From the NCBI GenBank assembly GCA_001770785.1, contig MERZ01000103.1, positions 1 to 8,062 of the forward strand: a stretch of DNA of 8,062 bases, in the 5' to 3' direction. Source of the stretch: Burkholderiales bacterium RIFCSPHIGHO2_12_FULL_61_11 (lineage in GTDB: Bacteria > Pseudomonadota > Gammaproteobacteria > Burkholderiales > Burkholderiaceae_C). Below, piece by piece: positions 1 through 6,933 of this stretch. A model generated the notes under the pieces. That model was not told the DNA's origin. It was given only the letters and a program-made list of their open reading frames with translations, and did not search any database. Both the position numbers and the translations under genes were made by a program. Every line of letters starts with the position of its first letter. The first letter of the stretch is position 1.

Positions 1-168
1 CACGGCGTATTGGTCACAACCGGGCCGTATCGGTGGATTCGCCATCCCATGTACACATCAGTCCTTCTGGGCGCTGGAGCGCTCCACGGCGTATTGGTCA
101 CAACCGGGCCGTATCGGTGGATTCGCCATCCCATGTACACATCAGTCCTTCTGGGCGCTGGAGCGCTC
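1..168. repeat. Perfect 84-bp direct tandem repeat, two copies
   Basis: Bases 1-84 and 85-168 are identical, and the match stops at base 169 (g instead of c). The period of 84 is a multiple of three, so the reading frame of the methyltransferase is kept and 28 codons are doubled. No divergence between copies means the event is very recent or artefactual. The left limit cannot be seen, and more copies may lie outside the window. Confidence 0.97.
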
Positions 169-330
169 GCGTGGACATCCAGTCCTCTCATCGGGTGGGT
201 CGCGTGGCTAGCACTGGCAATTGTCCTGCTCAAGAAATCAACGCTCGAAGAGCGCTGGATGTGCGCGAAACACCCCGGCTATGCCGCCTATATCCTTCGG
301 ACCAAACGCTTTTTGCCTTGGCTGTTTTAA
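1..330 (+). CDS. Isoprenylcysteine carboxyl methyltransferase-like membrane protein, 3' part with internal duplication
   Basis: The frame is open from base 1 to a TAA stop at 328-330, so this is the C-terminal part of a gene that starts left of the window. The visible residues carry the signature of the ICMT / phospholipid methyltransferase family: GPYRWIRHPMY (S-adenosylmethionine-binding RHPxY region), a hydrophobic segment (GWVAWLALAIVLL), then an EER motif and the ending HPGYAAY...T.RFLPWLF. In this family the enzymes are integral membrane proteins that methylate a carboxyl or lipid head group. Bacterial members mostly have unknown substrates, so none is proposed here. Oddly, the 28-residue block from HGVLVTTG to LGAGAL, including RHPMY, is present twice in a row with no base difference. 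Relatives have this block once, so the visible product would have a disturbed active site unless the repeat is an assembly error. Family call is fairly sure; function is not. Confidence 0.8.
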   Translation, partial: HGVLVTTGPYRWIRHPMYTSVLLGAGALHGVLVTTGPYRWIRHPMYTSVLLGAGALAWTSSPLIGWVAWLALAIVLLKKSTLEERWMCAKHPGYAAYILRTKRFLPWLF

Positions 331-353
331 AGGCATCGGCACTCAACAGCCAG

Positions 354-782
354 CTAAAGCAACGCGAGCGTACGCTCATCAGGCTGCCCACCGAAAAAAC
401 GCTCCAGCGCCTGGCTGAAAACTGGTTCATCCGGGGCGACCTGTGCGAAAAGCGTCATGCATGACCGGAATTTGAGGTCATCCGGAGAGCCGAAAATATC
501 GTGGATAGTCTTCTCGCCAACTGCCAGAACGAGCTTCGTGCACTCCTTCAGGCGCGGTCCAAGGACGGGATGCTTCCAATAAGCAAGCGCCTCGTCTCTT
601 GACCCGATGCCGAAGTGTTTGGCAATAGGGCTTCGGCCCAGGGCCTTGAGCTGAGGAAAGACGAACCACATCCAGTGGCTTGTCTTTTCCCCAGCTGCCA
701 GTTCTTCACAGACCGAAGCATAGACGCGGTCTTGCGCCTCTACAAACCGCTCCAGACCGTTATTGCTTAAATTAAATGGCAT
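354..782 (-). CDS. DUF1810 family protein
   Basis: The 142-residue product matches the DUF1810 (COG5579) family over its whole length. It has an N-terminal LERFVEAQDRVYASVCEEL segment, the hallmark SHWMWFVFPQLKALG block at about residues 40-54, an EALAYWKHPVLGPRL helix, GSPDDLKFRSCMTLF, and the ending FFGGQPDERTLALL. It is a small soluble protein with no signal peptide or membrane segment. The biochemical role of the family is unknown to me. I chose the ATG at 780-782 over the longer in-frame start at 842 because a GGAGGT lies 4 bases upstream and family homology begins directly after this methionine. It is convergent with the methyltransferase fragment (24 bases between the stops) and divergent from the lipoprotein gene, so it is probably transcribed alone. 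The family call is confident; no function can be given. Confidence 0.9.
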   Translation of the reverse strand: MPFNLSNNGLERFVEAQDRVYASVCEELAAGEKTSHWMWFVFPQLKALGRSPIAKHFGIGSRDEALAYWKHPVLGPRLKECTKLVLAVGEKTIHDIFGSPDDLKFRSCMTLFAQVAPDEPVFSQALERFFGGQPDERTLALL

Positions 783-786
783 GGTT

Positions 787-792
787 ACCTCC
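787..792 (-). promoter_or_regulatory. Shine-Dalgarno site of the DUF1810 gene
   Basis: On the minus strand this reads GGAGGT, followed by AACC and the ATG at 782-780. It decides the start codon against the upstream in-frame start at 842. Confidence 0.8.
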
Positions 793-876
793 AAGTAAAG
801 CAGACTGGCAACAACCTCCGCTCCTGGCCCGACTAGCTTCAAGGCCTGGGAAAAGACACTTGCACATCCGAATCAG

Positions 877-905
877 TTGATATTTCTCAAAGCATCTGTT
901 ATCCA
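877..905 (+). promoter_or_regulatory. Candidate sigma-70 promoter for the lipoprotein gene
   Basis: TTGATA at 877-882 is separated by 17 bases from TATCCA at 900-905, and a TG at 897-898 gives an extended -10 element. The -10 hexamer is only half matched. Transcription would start near 912, about 36 bases before the ATG at 948. This is by inspection only, and no other pair in 783-947 looked better. Confidence 0.35.
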
Positions 906-947
906 GGAGCGCACATTTAGCGTGTGTTTATATTGCGTTAGAACTCT

Positions 948-1379
948 ATGTTGCCTACCAAATTTATACCCTCGCTGTTCGCGTCGATTGCTGTTTTTTG
1001 CCTTTTGCCTGGTTGCCAACTCACCAAGCAACACACCGATAGGCCGGCGGCCTTCGGTTCATTGGCGCAAATCACTTCCATCTCACCTGACACAACCCAA
1101 GTCCTTCGCTCTGGTGAGCAAGTAAAGCTGAAGGTCGATGTCAGTTATGTCCTGACCTCGGAATCAGGAACTATTAAGCTTGTCGTTCTCGCTGCAGACA
1201 ATTCGGACCTTGCCCAAGATTTCAAGGTGATCACAAAGGGTAGCGGGAAATCCATTCTAGAAGCTGAATTCACGGTCCCCAGCACAACGGAAATCCGCGT
1301 ATTTGCTCCGCTTGTGGTTCAGGGTCAGAACTCAACATCTGTAGCCGATGGCAGAGCATTCAAGGTGGTCGCCAATTGA
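948..1379 (+). CDS. Small putative lipoprotein of unknown function
   Basis: The product is 143 residues. Residues 1-22 form a typical lipoprotein signal (charged start, hydrophobic core FIPSLFASIAVFCL) ending in the lipobox LPGC with Cys23 as the predicted lipidated residue, so the mature protein of about 121 residues would be membrane-anchored. The mature part alternates short polar and beta-prone stretches (VKLKVDVSYVL, TIKLVVLAA, ILEAEFTVP, EIRVFAPLVVQ, AFKVVAN), which suggests a single beta-sandwich domain; this is inference from the pattern. I do not recognise the family. An in-frame TAG at 939-941 rules out a longer start. No good Shine-Dalgarno precedes the ATG, so translation may be weak. 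The gene is AT-richer than the malate synthase region. It may stand alone, since the next gene starts 236 bases later. Confidence 0.75.
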   Translation: MLPTKFIPSLFASIAVFCLLPGCQLTKQHTDRPAAFGSLAQITSISPDTTQVLRSGEQVKLKVDVSYVLTSESGTIKLVVLAADNSDLAQDFKVITKGSGKSILEAEFTVPSTTEIRVFAPLVVQGQNSTSVADGRAFKVVAN

Positions 1380-1615
1380 GCAGCGCTCTCATCAATCCAG
1401 CGGACCATTAGCAAATCGACCATCCAGGTCACTGGCATTGCTGTTGTGTTTGCGCAAGGCTTGTATCCCGACGTTCGCATGCGACAGGTTCACAAGAAGT
1501 TGGATCGAGTTGTCGCAGAACCTGAAAAATTGCCATTTGGAACTGATAAGGCGAAAACATAGGGGGGGCCAAGGCACGCCCAACTGACGGCGACTTGAAT
1601 CGAAAGGAAACAGAG

Positions 1616-1825
1616 ATGGATATGGTCGAAACGAAGCTGAAGGAAGTTCTTGCCCACTACGGGTACACGTACGACAAGAGCGGCGCTGATCTGCTGCCCA
1701 AGGTAGTGGCTGACGCTCAAGAGCTCACACAGCCATCGCTTGAAGGTTCTGTCGGCTTTGACGTTGATGCGCTGCATGTACTCAACCTGATGATTCAGCA
1801 CCTGCTCTACAAGCACAGACTCTGA
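1616..1825 (+). CDS. Small hypothetical protein, 69 residues
   Basis: The 69-residue acidic product has an amphipathic helical N-terminus (METKLKEVLAHYGYTYDKSG-like pattern after MDMV), a middle with LPKVVADAQELTQPSLEG, and a helical end HVLNLMIQHLLYKHRL. It shows no signal peptide, membrane segment or metal motif, and I do not recognise a family. I chose the ATG at 1616 over an in-frame TTG at 1595 because AAAGGAAA at 1603-1610 sits at a normal distance before it. The balanced codon use, the clear ribosome-binding site and a sensible amino-acid make-up are the only arguments that it is real. It is convergent with malate synthase G, whose stop lies 136 bases further right. Confidence 0.55.
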   Translation: MDMVETKLKEVLAHYGYTYDKSGADLLPKVVADAQELTQPSLEGSVGFDVDALHVLNLMIQHLLYKHRL

Positions 1826-1860
1826 GCAGGTTAGTGCCTTTTTCGCTGAGCTCGCAAGCG

Positions 1861-1882
1861 GTGCTGCATCCTCCAGCAGCAC
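1861..1882. terminator. Inverted repeat between convergent genes, weak terminator candidate
   Basis: GTGCTGC at 1861-1867 pairs perfectly with GCAGCAC at 1876-1882 across an 8-base loop. It lies between the converging ends of the 69-residue gene and glcB. No T-run follows on either strand, so it is not a classic intrinsic terminator. A bidirectional 3'-end structure is possible. Confidence 0.3.
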
Positions 1883-1933
1883 ACTTGCCATGCGGAGATT
1901 ACGAGGGCATTTCCCGCAATCGCAAGTCGTTCA

Positions 1934-1948
1934 CCGCAAATCTTGCGG
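1934..1948. terminator. Short hairpin just after glcB, weak terminator candidate
   Basis: CCGCAA at 1934-1939 and TTGCGG at 1943-1948 form a 6-bp stem with a 3-base loop, 14 bases beyond the glcB stop. A second CCGCAA at 1914-1919 could pair with the same arm. There is no T-tract, so termination is only a guess. Confidence 0.25.
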
Positions 1949-1961
1949 CAAATGAGCGGCT

Positions 1962-4181
1962 TCAGGCGGTGCCGGCCTTCACCTTCAAGCGCCAGGCATG
2001 CAGCAGCGGCTCGGTGTAGCCACTGGGCTGCTCAAGTCCCTTGAACACCAGGTCGCAAGCCGCCTGGTACGCTGCGCTGGTGTCGAAGTGGCCCGCCATC
2101 GGCTTGTACAGCGGGTCGCCAGCGTTCTGGCCATCGACCACGGCGGCCATGCGCTCGAAGGTTTCCCTGACCTGCGCCTTTGTGACCACGCCATGGTGCA
2201 GCCAGTTGGCGATGTGCTGGCTGCTGATGCGCAGCGTGGCGCGGTCTTCCATCAGGGCGATGTTGTGGATGTCGGGCACCTTGGAGCAGCCCACGCCCTG
2301 GTCGATCCAGCGCACCACGTAGCCCAGAATGCCCTGGGCGTTGTTGTCGATCTCCTGCTGGCGCTCGGCGGCGCTCCATGGGGCTTTGGCGACGACCGGA
2401 ATCTGCAGCAAGTCGTTCAGCAGGCTGTTGTGCTCGGCCACTGGGTCGGCTTGGGCCGACGCCTTTTCCATGGCCAGTTGCACCTGCGACACCAGCACCT
2501 GGTGGTAATGCAGCGCGTGCAGCGTGGCGGCCGTCGGGCTGGGCACCCAGGCGGTGTTGGCGCCGGCTTGGGGGTGGGCAATTTTCTGCTCGAGCATGTC
2601 AGCCATCAGGTCGGGCATGGCCCACATGCCTTTGCCGATTTGCGCCTTGCCGCGCAGGCCGCAGGCCAGGCCGACCAGCACATTGTTTTTCTCGTAGGCG
2701 GCAATCCAGGCGCTGGTTTTCATGTCGCCCTTGCGGATCATGGCGCCGGCCTGCATGGCGCTGTGGATTTCGTCGCCGGTGCGGTCCAGAAAGCCGGTGT
2801 TGATGAAGGCCACGCGCGCGCCGGCTTCGGCAATGCAGGCCTTGAGGTTGACGCTGGTGCGCCGCTCTTCGTCCATGATGCCGAGTTTCACGGTGTTGGC
2901 GGGCAGGCCCAGCAGCGCCTCGACGCGGCCAAACAGCTCGGACGAAAACGCGACCTCGGCGGGGCCGTGCATTTTTGGCTTGACGATATAGACCGAACCC
3001 GCGCGGGAGTTCCTGATGCCGGGCTGGCCCTGGCGTTTCAGATCATGCACCGCGATGGCGACCGTGACGACGGCGTCCAGAATGCCTTCGGGAATTTCCT
3101 TGCCGCCCGCATACAAAATGGCTGGATGCGTCATCAGGTGGCCGACATTGCGGACAAACAACAGCGAGCGCCCGTGCAGCGTGACCAGCTTGCCATCAGC
3201 GCCGCTGTAGACGCGGTCGGGGTTCAGGCCGCGCGTGAAGGTTTTGACGCCACCTTTCCCGTCGCTTTTCGTGACTTGCTCGGTCAGCGTGCCCTGCAAA
3301 ATGCCCAGCCAGTTGCTGTAGGCCAGCACCTTGTCTTCGGCGTCCACCACCGCCACGGAGTCTTCCAGATCGAGGATGGTGGAAAGCGCGGCCTCGAGCA
3401 CCAGATCGCAGACGCCGGCCGGGTCGGTCTTGCCAATGGCGGTGTTGCGGTCGATCTGGATGTCGATGTGCAGTCCGTTGTTCACCAGCAGCACCGACGA
3501 GGGGGCCGCCGCATCACCTTGAAAGCCGGCAAACTGCGCCGGCTCGGCCAGGGCGGTCTGGCCGCTTTTGAGCGCCACCACCAACTGGCCGCCTTCCACG
3601 CGGTAGCCGGTCGCGTCCTTGTGCGAGCCGGTGGCCAGCGGCGCAGCCTGGTCGAGGAAGTTGCGGGCAAACGCAATCACCCTGGCGCCGCGCACCGGGT
3701 TGTAGCCCTTGCCCTTTTCGGCACCGCCGGTCTCAGGAATCGCGTCAGTGCCATACAGCGCGTCGTAGAGCGAGCCCCAGCGTGAGTTGGCGGCGTTCAG
3801 CGCGTAGCGCGCATTCAAAATGGGCACCACCAGCTGCGGCCCGGCCTGCAGCGCCAGCTCGGCATCGACGTTGGCGGTGGTGGCGCTGACGGTGGCAGGC
3901 GGCGGCACCAGGTAGCCGATTTTTTCGAGAAAGGCGCGATAAGCGGGCAGGTCGGCAATCGGGCCGGGGTGGGCTGTGTGCCAGCGGTCCAGCTCGGATT
4001 GCAGTCGGTCGCGCTCGGCCAGCAGGGCCATGTTTTTCGGCGCCAGGTCGGCCACGATGGCGTCAAAGCCTTGCCAGAAGGCCGCGCTGGCCACGCCGGT
4101 GCCGGGCAGCACCTTGTCGTTGATGAATTGAAAGAGTTCGGTCGCCACCTGGAGGCGGTGGCTGCTCGTGCGTGCGGTCAT
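1962..4181 (-). CDS. glcB: Malate synthase G
   Basis: The enzyme condenses glyoxylate with acetyl-CoA to (S)-malate and CoA in the cytoplasm, a step of the glyoxylate/glycolate pathway, with Mg2+. The product is 739 residues, close to the usual 720-730 for the monomeric G isoform and far longer than the A form. Recognisable blocks in order: [19 protein letters not shown] with the catalytic arginine (Arg338); [26 protein letters not shown] with a metal-ligand glutamate (about Glu438); [13 protein letters not shown] with a metal-ligand aspartate (about Asp466); [42 protein letters not shown]; and [19 protein letters not shown], where Cys632 and Asp646 match the known Cys617 and catalytic base Asp631 of the E. 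coli enzyme. I chose the ATG at 4181 over an upstream in-frame start at 4340, because family homology begins with [13 protein letters not shown] just after it and AAAGGAAA precedes it. It lies downstream of the dehalogenase gene, likely co-transcribed. Confidence 0.97.
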   Translation of the reverse strand: MTARTSSHRLQVATELFQFINDKVLPGTGVASAAFWQGFDAIVADLAPKNMALLAERDRLQSELDRWHTAHPGPIADLPAYRAFLEKIGYLVPPPATVSATTANVDAELALQAGPQLVVPILNARYALNAANSRWGSLYDALYGTDAIPETGGAEKGKGYNPVRGARVIAFARNFLDQAAPLATGSHKDATGYRVEGGQLVVALKSGQTALAEPAQFAGFQGDAAAPSSVLLVNNGLHIDIQIDRNTAIGKTDPAGVCDLVLEAALSTILDLEDSVAVVDAEDKVLAYSNWLGILQGTLTEQVTKSDGKGGVKTFTRGLNPDRVYSGADGKLVTLHGRSLLFVRNVGHLMTHPAILYAGGKEIPEGILDAVVTVAIAVHDLKRQGQPGIRNSRAGSVYIVKPKMHGPAEVAFSSELFGRVEALLGLPANTVKLGIMDEERRTSVNLKACIAEAGARVAFINTGFLDRTGDEIHSAMQAGAMIRKGDMKTSAWIAAYEKNNVLVGLACGLRGKAQIGKGMWAMPDLMADMLEQKIAHPQAGANTAWVPSPTAATLHALHYHQVLVSQVQLAMEKASAQADPVAEHNSLLNDLLQIPVVAKAPWSAAERQQEIDNNAQGILGYVVRWIDQGVGCSKVPDIHNIALMEDRATLRISSQHIANWLHHGVVTKAQVRETFERMAAVVDGQNAGDPLYKPMAGHFDTSAAYQAACDLVFKGLEQPSGYTEPLLHAWRLKVKAGTA

Positions 4182-4254
4182 GGCTGGAGTTTCCTTTGAA
4201 AAATAAACTGGAAAATTAAATGAAAAATTGAATGTTCGGAGGCGCCAGGCGGCG
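4182..4254 (-). promoter_or_regulatory. AT-rich spacer with three phased A-tracts upstream of glcB
   Basis: Between two GC-rich genes lies a sharply AT-rich stretch. Three imperfect units begin at 4198 (GAAAAATAAA), 4211 (GAAAATTAAAT) and 4222 (GAAAAATTGAAT), placing A-tracts roughly one helical turn apart. The glcB Shine-Dalgarno (AAAGGAAA on the minus strand) is at its left end. It could hold a glcB promoter or simply give an unstructured leader. I see no convincing -35/-10 pair and no terminator hairpin. Confidence 0.35.
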
Positions 4255-4974
4255 TCATGCAGGCGTTCCCAAGCCCGGCAGGCCGAGCACGTCGCGCAGG
4301 CTGCTGCCGGTGTCATCCGGTTGCGTTCCCAGCTCTTCAAAGGGCAACTGGTAGCGGTTCACCCACAGCGTCTGATAGCCGTACCAGGTCGCGGCCAGCG
4401 CGTCCCAGCTGTTGCAGCTGACAAAGGCAATTTGCCGCGCTTCAAGGCCGGTGGCCTGCGGACCCAGCGCGTAGGCCGCCGGATCGGTTTTGTACTTGCG
4501 GATGCCATCGACGCTGATGACAGGGTCGAGCAGGCCTTGCAGTCCGGCGGACCTGACCGCCGCGGCGAGCATGGCCGGGTCGCCATTGGACAGGATGCCG
4601 GTGACGATGCCGCGGTCTTTCAGCGCCTGCAGCACTTCCCTGGCTTCAGGAAAAGCCGACAAATGCCGGTACTGGTTCATCAGCTTTTCCTCGCGCTCTG
4701 CCGTGAGAATCAGTCCCAGGCGCTTGCAGGCATAGCGCAAACCGGCGCGGGTCAGCTCCCAAAACGGCTGGTAGTGCGCGCCGCCATTGCTGGTGGTGAC
4801 CAGGCGCGTGTACTCGATCTGCTTGTCGCGCCAGAGCACGCTCAAAGCCTGGCCTTGGCCGGGAAACAGCTGCTCGGCCAGCAGAGCGACGCTGTACACG
4901 TCAAACAGCGTGCCGTAGGCATCGAACAAGACGGCACGGATAGGGGCGGGCGAGGCCGGGCGAGGTTTTTCCAT
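4255..4974 (-). CDS. (S)-2-haloacid dehalogenase, type II (HAD superfamily)
   Basis: This HAD-fold hydrolase (239 residues, usual family length) replaces the halogen of an L-2-haloalkanoic acid or haloacetate by a hydroxyl, through an aspartyl ester. All residues known from L-2-haloacid dehalogenases are present at matching spacing: nucleophile Asp18 and Thr22 in DAYGTLFD, Arg49 in LWRDK, Ser129-Asn130 in LSNGD, Lys162 and Tyr168 in YKTDPAAY, and Ser186, Asn188 and Asp191 in SCNSWDA. Arg49, the halide-side arginine, separates it from plain phosphatases of the superfamily. The protein is cytoplasmic, with no signal. I chose the ATG at 4974, although only a weak GAG precedes it; an in-frame TTG at 5010 would add 12 residues. 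It is followed on the same strand by malate synthase G after 73 bases. Haloacetate would yield glycolate, which leads to glyoxylate, the substrate of that neighbour. The exact substrate cannot be read from the sequence. Confidence 0.92.
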   Translation of the reverse strand: MEKPRPASPAPIRAVLFDAYGTLFDVYSVALLAEQLFPGQGQALSVLWRDKQIEYTRLVTTSNGGAHYQPFWELTRAGLRYACKRLGLILTAEREEKLMNQYRHLSAFPEAREVLQALKDRGIVTGILSNGDPAMLAAAVRSAGLQGLLDPVISVDGIRKYKTDPAAYALGPQATGLEARQIAFVSCNSWDALAATWYGYQTLWVNRYQLPFEELGTQPDDTGSSLRDVLGLPGLGTPA

Positions 4975-5231
4975 GAGCTCTACTGTATTGGACCCTTGAG
5001 CGGCAATCAATGAACGTGGAATAGTTTTATTGGTGACTTTTATGAGGCTAATGTGCGGGAGGCTTGAATCTGGATTTGGCCCGTTGTCCTGTTGTTGTCC
5101 CCCTGGATGCCGCGCGCTTTATTCACGCCCCTGCGCGACTTCCACGCGTTGTTGCCCGAGCAGCAGGCGCGAACTACGGGTTTTCCATTATTTTTCAAGC
5201 AGTTTTTGGCAGGATAGGCGCCTCCTTGACC

Positions 5232-5248
5232 TTGGCACGTTTTGTGCT
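5232..5248 (+). promoter_or_regulatory. Sigma-54 (-24/-12) promoter candidate overlapping a palindrome
   Basis: The sequence reads TTGGCACG-TTTT-GTGCT. Against the RpoN consensus YTGGCACGrNNNTTGCW, every fixed position fits except the purine at the first spacer base and the first T of TTGCW. The invariant GG (5234-5235) and GC (5246-5247) are exactly 12 bases apart. Transcription would start near 5259, about 52 bases before the ATG at 5311. The same bases form the near-palindrome TTGGCAC-N5-GTGCTAA (one G:T mismatch), so an operator is an alternative reading. A TTGACC at 5226-5231, 16 bases before TAAAAA at 5248, is a weaker sigma-70 option. Confidence 0.5.
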
Positions 5249-5300
5249 AAAAAATGGGTGCGAGCGATCCAATGACTGAGTGAATGACCCTTTACAAACT

Positions 5301-5305
5301 GAGGA
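5301..5305 (+). promoter_or_regulatory. Shine-Dalgarno site setting the start of the binding-protein gene
   Basis: GAGGA lies 5 bases before the ATG at 5311. It abuts or overlaps the other in-frame ATG at 5305 and lies downstream of the one at 5284, so 5311 is the preferred start. Confidence 0.7.
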
Positions 5306-5310
5306 TGAAC

Positions 5311-6846
5311 ATGAAGACTTTGAAATCCCTGACCCTGTGGGGCCTTGCCTCAAGCGTTCTGGCCGTGGCTGGAGTGGTCTGCGCTGCCGACATTCGTGTC
5401 GGCTATACGCTGGACGCATTGACGCTTGATCCGGGCAACCACCGCAAGCGTGAGACCGAGACCATTCTGCGCAACATGTATGACGGATTGTTGACGCGCG
5501 ACAGCAAGATGAAAGCGGTGTCTGAACTGGCAGCCTCATGGAAGCAGATTGACGTCACGACCTATGAGTTCAAGCTCAGGCCGGGGGTCAAGTTTCACAG
5601 CGGCGATGAAATGACCTCGGAGGATGTGAAGTTCACGCTCGACCGCATGATCCAGAAAAACGGCATTGACGGACAGACGAGTCCGCGCGGTGGCCTGCTC
5701 GGGCCGCTCAAGGAAGTTCAGGCGGTCGACAAATACACGGTCCGGCTGGTGCTGTCGACGCCATGGGCCATCCTGCCGGCCATGCTGCCGTTCCAGGAAA
5801 TCGTGTCCAAGGCCTTTGTGCAAAAGGTCGGCGACAAGGGACTTGCCACGCAGGTCAACGGCACCGGGCCGTTCAAGCTGGTCGAGTGGCGCAAGGGCGA
5901 CGCGATCATCATGGAACGCTTCGCTGATTACTACGGCGGCTCGCCCGCCATTCCACCCGTCGGTCCCGCCAAGGCCGACCGGGTCATCTTCAAGGTGATC
6001 CCGGAGAATTCGTCGCGCGTGGCGGCACTGCTGGCCGGCGACGTCGAAATCGCCGCCGAACTGCCCGTGCACATGATGAAGCAGGTCGAGTCAGGCAAGA
6101 ACACCAAGGTGGTCAAGGTCAACGGCACGCGGAGCTTTTTCGTCTCCCTCAACAACACCAAGCCGCCCTTCAACAATCCGCTGGTGCGTCGCGCCGCCAA
6201 CCACGCGCTGGACAAGAAACTGATCATCGACCGCATCCTGCAGAAGACGGCCACGCCGATCAATGGCGTGTTGTCGCCCGATACCTTCGGTTTTGATGCG
6301 ACCCTGCCGGCCTATGAATACGATGTCGCCAAGGCCAAGAAGTTGCTCGCCGAAGCCGGTTTCCCGAACGGGATCGATGTCACGCTGGACGTCGAAGGCG
6401 CCTTTGCCGAGATGGCGCAGGCCATCGGCTCCCTGCTGACCAAAGCCGGCATCCGCACCAAGGTGGTGGTGGGCGAGGGTTCGGTGCTGAAGGCCAAGTG
6501 GGACCCGAAAAAGCCCAAGGTGGGCGACATGTGGCTGACTTCCTGGGGCAATGGCTCGCTTGATCCGGAAGATATCTTTGCCCCGACGCTGGCCACCGGC
6601 GATCGCGGCAATTCCGCCGGTTATTCCAGCGCGATCGTGGACGGCCTGCTCAGCGCGGCCAGCACCGAAACCAACCCGGCCAAGCGCGCCGAGATGTTTG
6701 GCCGGGCGCAAAAGCAGGTCAACGCCGATGCGCCCTGGGTCTTCCTGTGGGTTCCGCAAGACATTTATGGTGTGTCCAAGCGGCTCAAGGGCTGGCAGCC
6801 CAGCGCAGACTCGCGCATCAACCTGCACCGCGCCTACATCGAGTGA
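5311..6846 (+). CDS. ABC transporter periplasmic substrate-binding protein, family 5 (peptide type)
   Basis: This is the periplasmic receptor of a peptide/opine/nickel-class ABC importer, which captures the solute and delivers it to the membrane permeases. The product is 511 residues, normal for the family. Residues 1-25 are a signal peptide (KTLK, hydrophobic core, cleavage likely after VCA). The mature protein carries the SBP_bac_5 signature at about 73-112 (LAASW...YEFKLRPGVKFHSGD...EDVKFTLDR), the NGTGPFKLVEW block at 183-193, the NPLVRRAANHALDKKLI block at 289-305, and the C-terminal AGFPNGIDVTL and APWVFLWVPQDIYGVSK segments. The ligand cannot be deduced; peptides, glutathione or other amphiphilic solutes are all possible in this family. 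It is the first gene of an operon with two permease genes downstream, 99 bases before the first. It is possibly driven by the sigma-54-like promoter at 5232. Confidence 0.93.
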   Translation: MKTLKSLTLWGLASSVLAVAGVVCAADIRVGYTLDALTLDPGNHRKRETETILRNMYDGLLTRDSKMKAVSELAASWKQIDVTTYEFKLRPGVKFHSGDEMTSEDVKFTLDRMIQKNGIDGQTSPRGGLLGPLKEVQAVDKYTVRLVLSTPWAILPAMLPFQEIVSKAFVQKVGDKGLATQVNGTGPFKLVEWRKGDAIIMERFADYYGGSPAIPPVGPAKADRVIFKVIPENSSRVAALLAGDVEIAAELPVHMMKQVESGKNTKVVKVNGTRSFFVSLNNTKPPFNNPLVRRAANHALDKKLIIDRILQKTATPINGVLSPDTFGFDATLPAYEYDVAKAKKLLAEAGFPNGIDVTLDVEGAFAEMAQAIGSLLTKAGIRTKVVVGEGSVLKAKWDPKKPKVGDMWLTSWGNGSLDPEDIFAPTLATGDRGNSAGYSSAIVDGLLSAASTETNPAKRAEMFGRAQKQVNADAPWVFLWVPQDIYGVSKRLKGWQPSADSRINLHRAYIE

Positions 6847-6854
6847 ACCAGCGG

Positions 6855-6883
6855 CCCGGCCCCGGCAGCGGGGCGGGTCTTTT
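6855..6883 (+). terminator. GC-rich hairpin plus short T-run (partial terminator within the operon)
   Basis: CCC (6855-6857) and GCCCC (6859-6863) pair with GGGGC (6870-6874) and GGG (6875-6877), leaving one bulged G and a 6-base loop, followed by TCTTTT. It sits 8 bases after the binding-protein stop and before the permease. It probably acts as a leaky terminator or mRNA-stabilising stem that gives more receptor than permease, a common arrangement in such operons. The short T-run argues against full termination. Confidence 0.55.
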
Positions 6884-6933
6884 CCAGGCGGAAGCGGCAT
6901 TGACCGTTTTCCATACATGCATCATTTCACCGT

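Larger units (their letters stand above)
4975..5310. other. Divergent intergenic region between dehalogenase and ABC importer
   Basis: These 336 bases separate the dehalogenase (leftward) from the binding-protein gene (rightward) and must hold the promoters of both transcription units. The left half is mixed in composition and I saw no convincing promoter for the dehalogenase. The right end contains the sigma-54-like site described separately. Open frames across 5030-5279 exist but have no start with a ribosome-binding site and no family resemblance. No RNA gene or repeat was seen. Confidence 0.6.

Noticed and set aside
1561..1568. Run of seven G residues
   Set aside because: It is an isolated homopolymer in non-coding sequence with no partner to form a quadruplex. 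It could at most be a sequencing-error spot.
1998..3785. Open frame of 595 codons on the plus strand inside glcB
   Set aside because: It is antisense to a clearly conserved enzyme gene. Its composition (rich in G, A, H, Q, R) is the usual mirror of high-GC coding sequence, and no family motif is seen.
4975..5010. TTG at 5010 as a longer start for the dehalogenase
   Set aside because: It adds 12 residues outside the family alignment and has no ribosome-binding site. The ATG at 4974 leaves Asp18 at a normal distance from the N-terminus, though its own site is weak.
5030..5279. Overlapping small frames in the divergent intergenic region
   Set aside because: Their starts lack Shine-Dalgarno sites, the products resemble no family, and they run through the promoter region of the importer.
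5368..5388. Possible lipobox (AGVVC) in the binding-protein signal peptide
   Set aside because: The residue before the cysteine is Val, not Gly, Ala or Ser, so signal peptidase I cleavage after VCA fits better.
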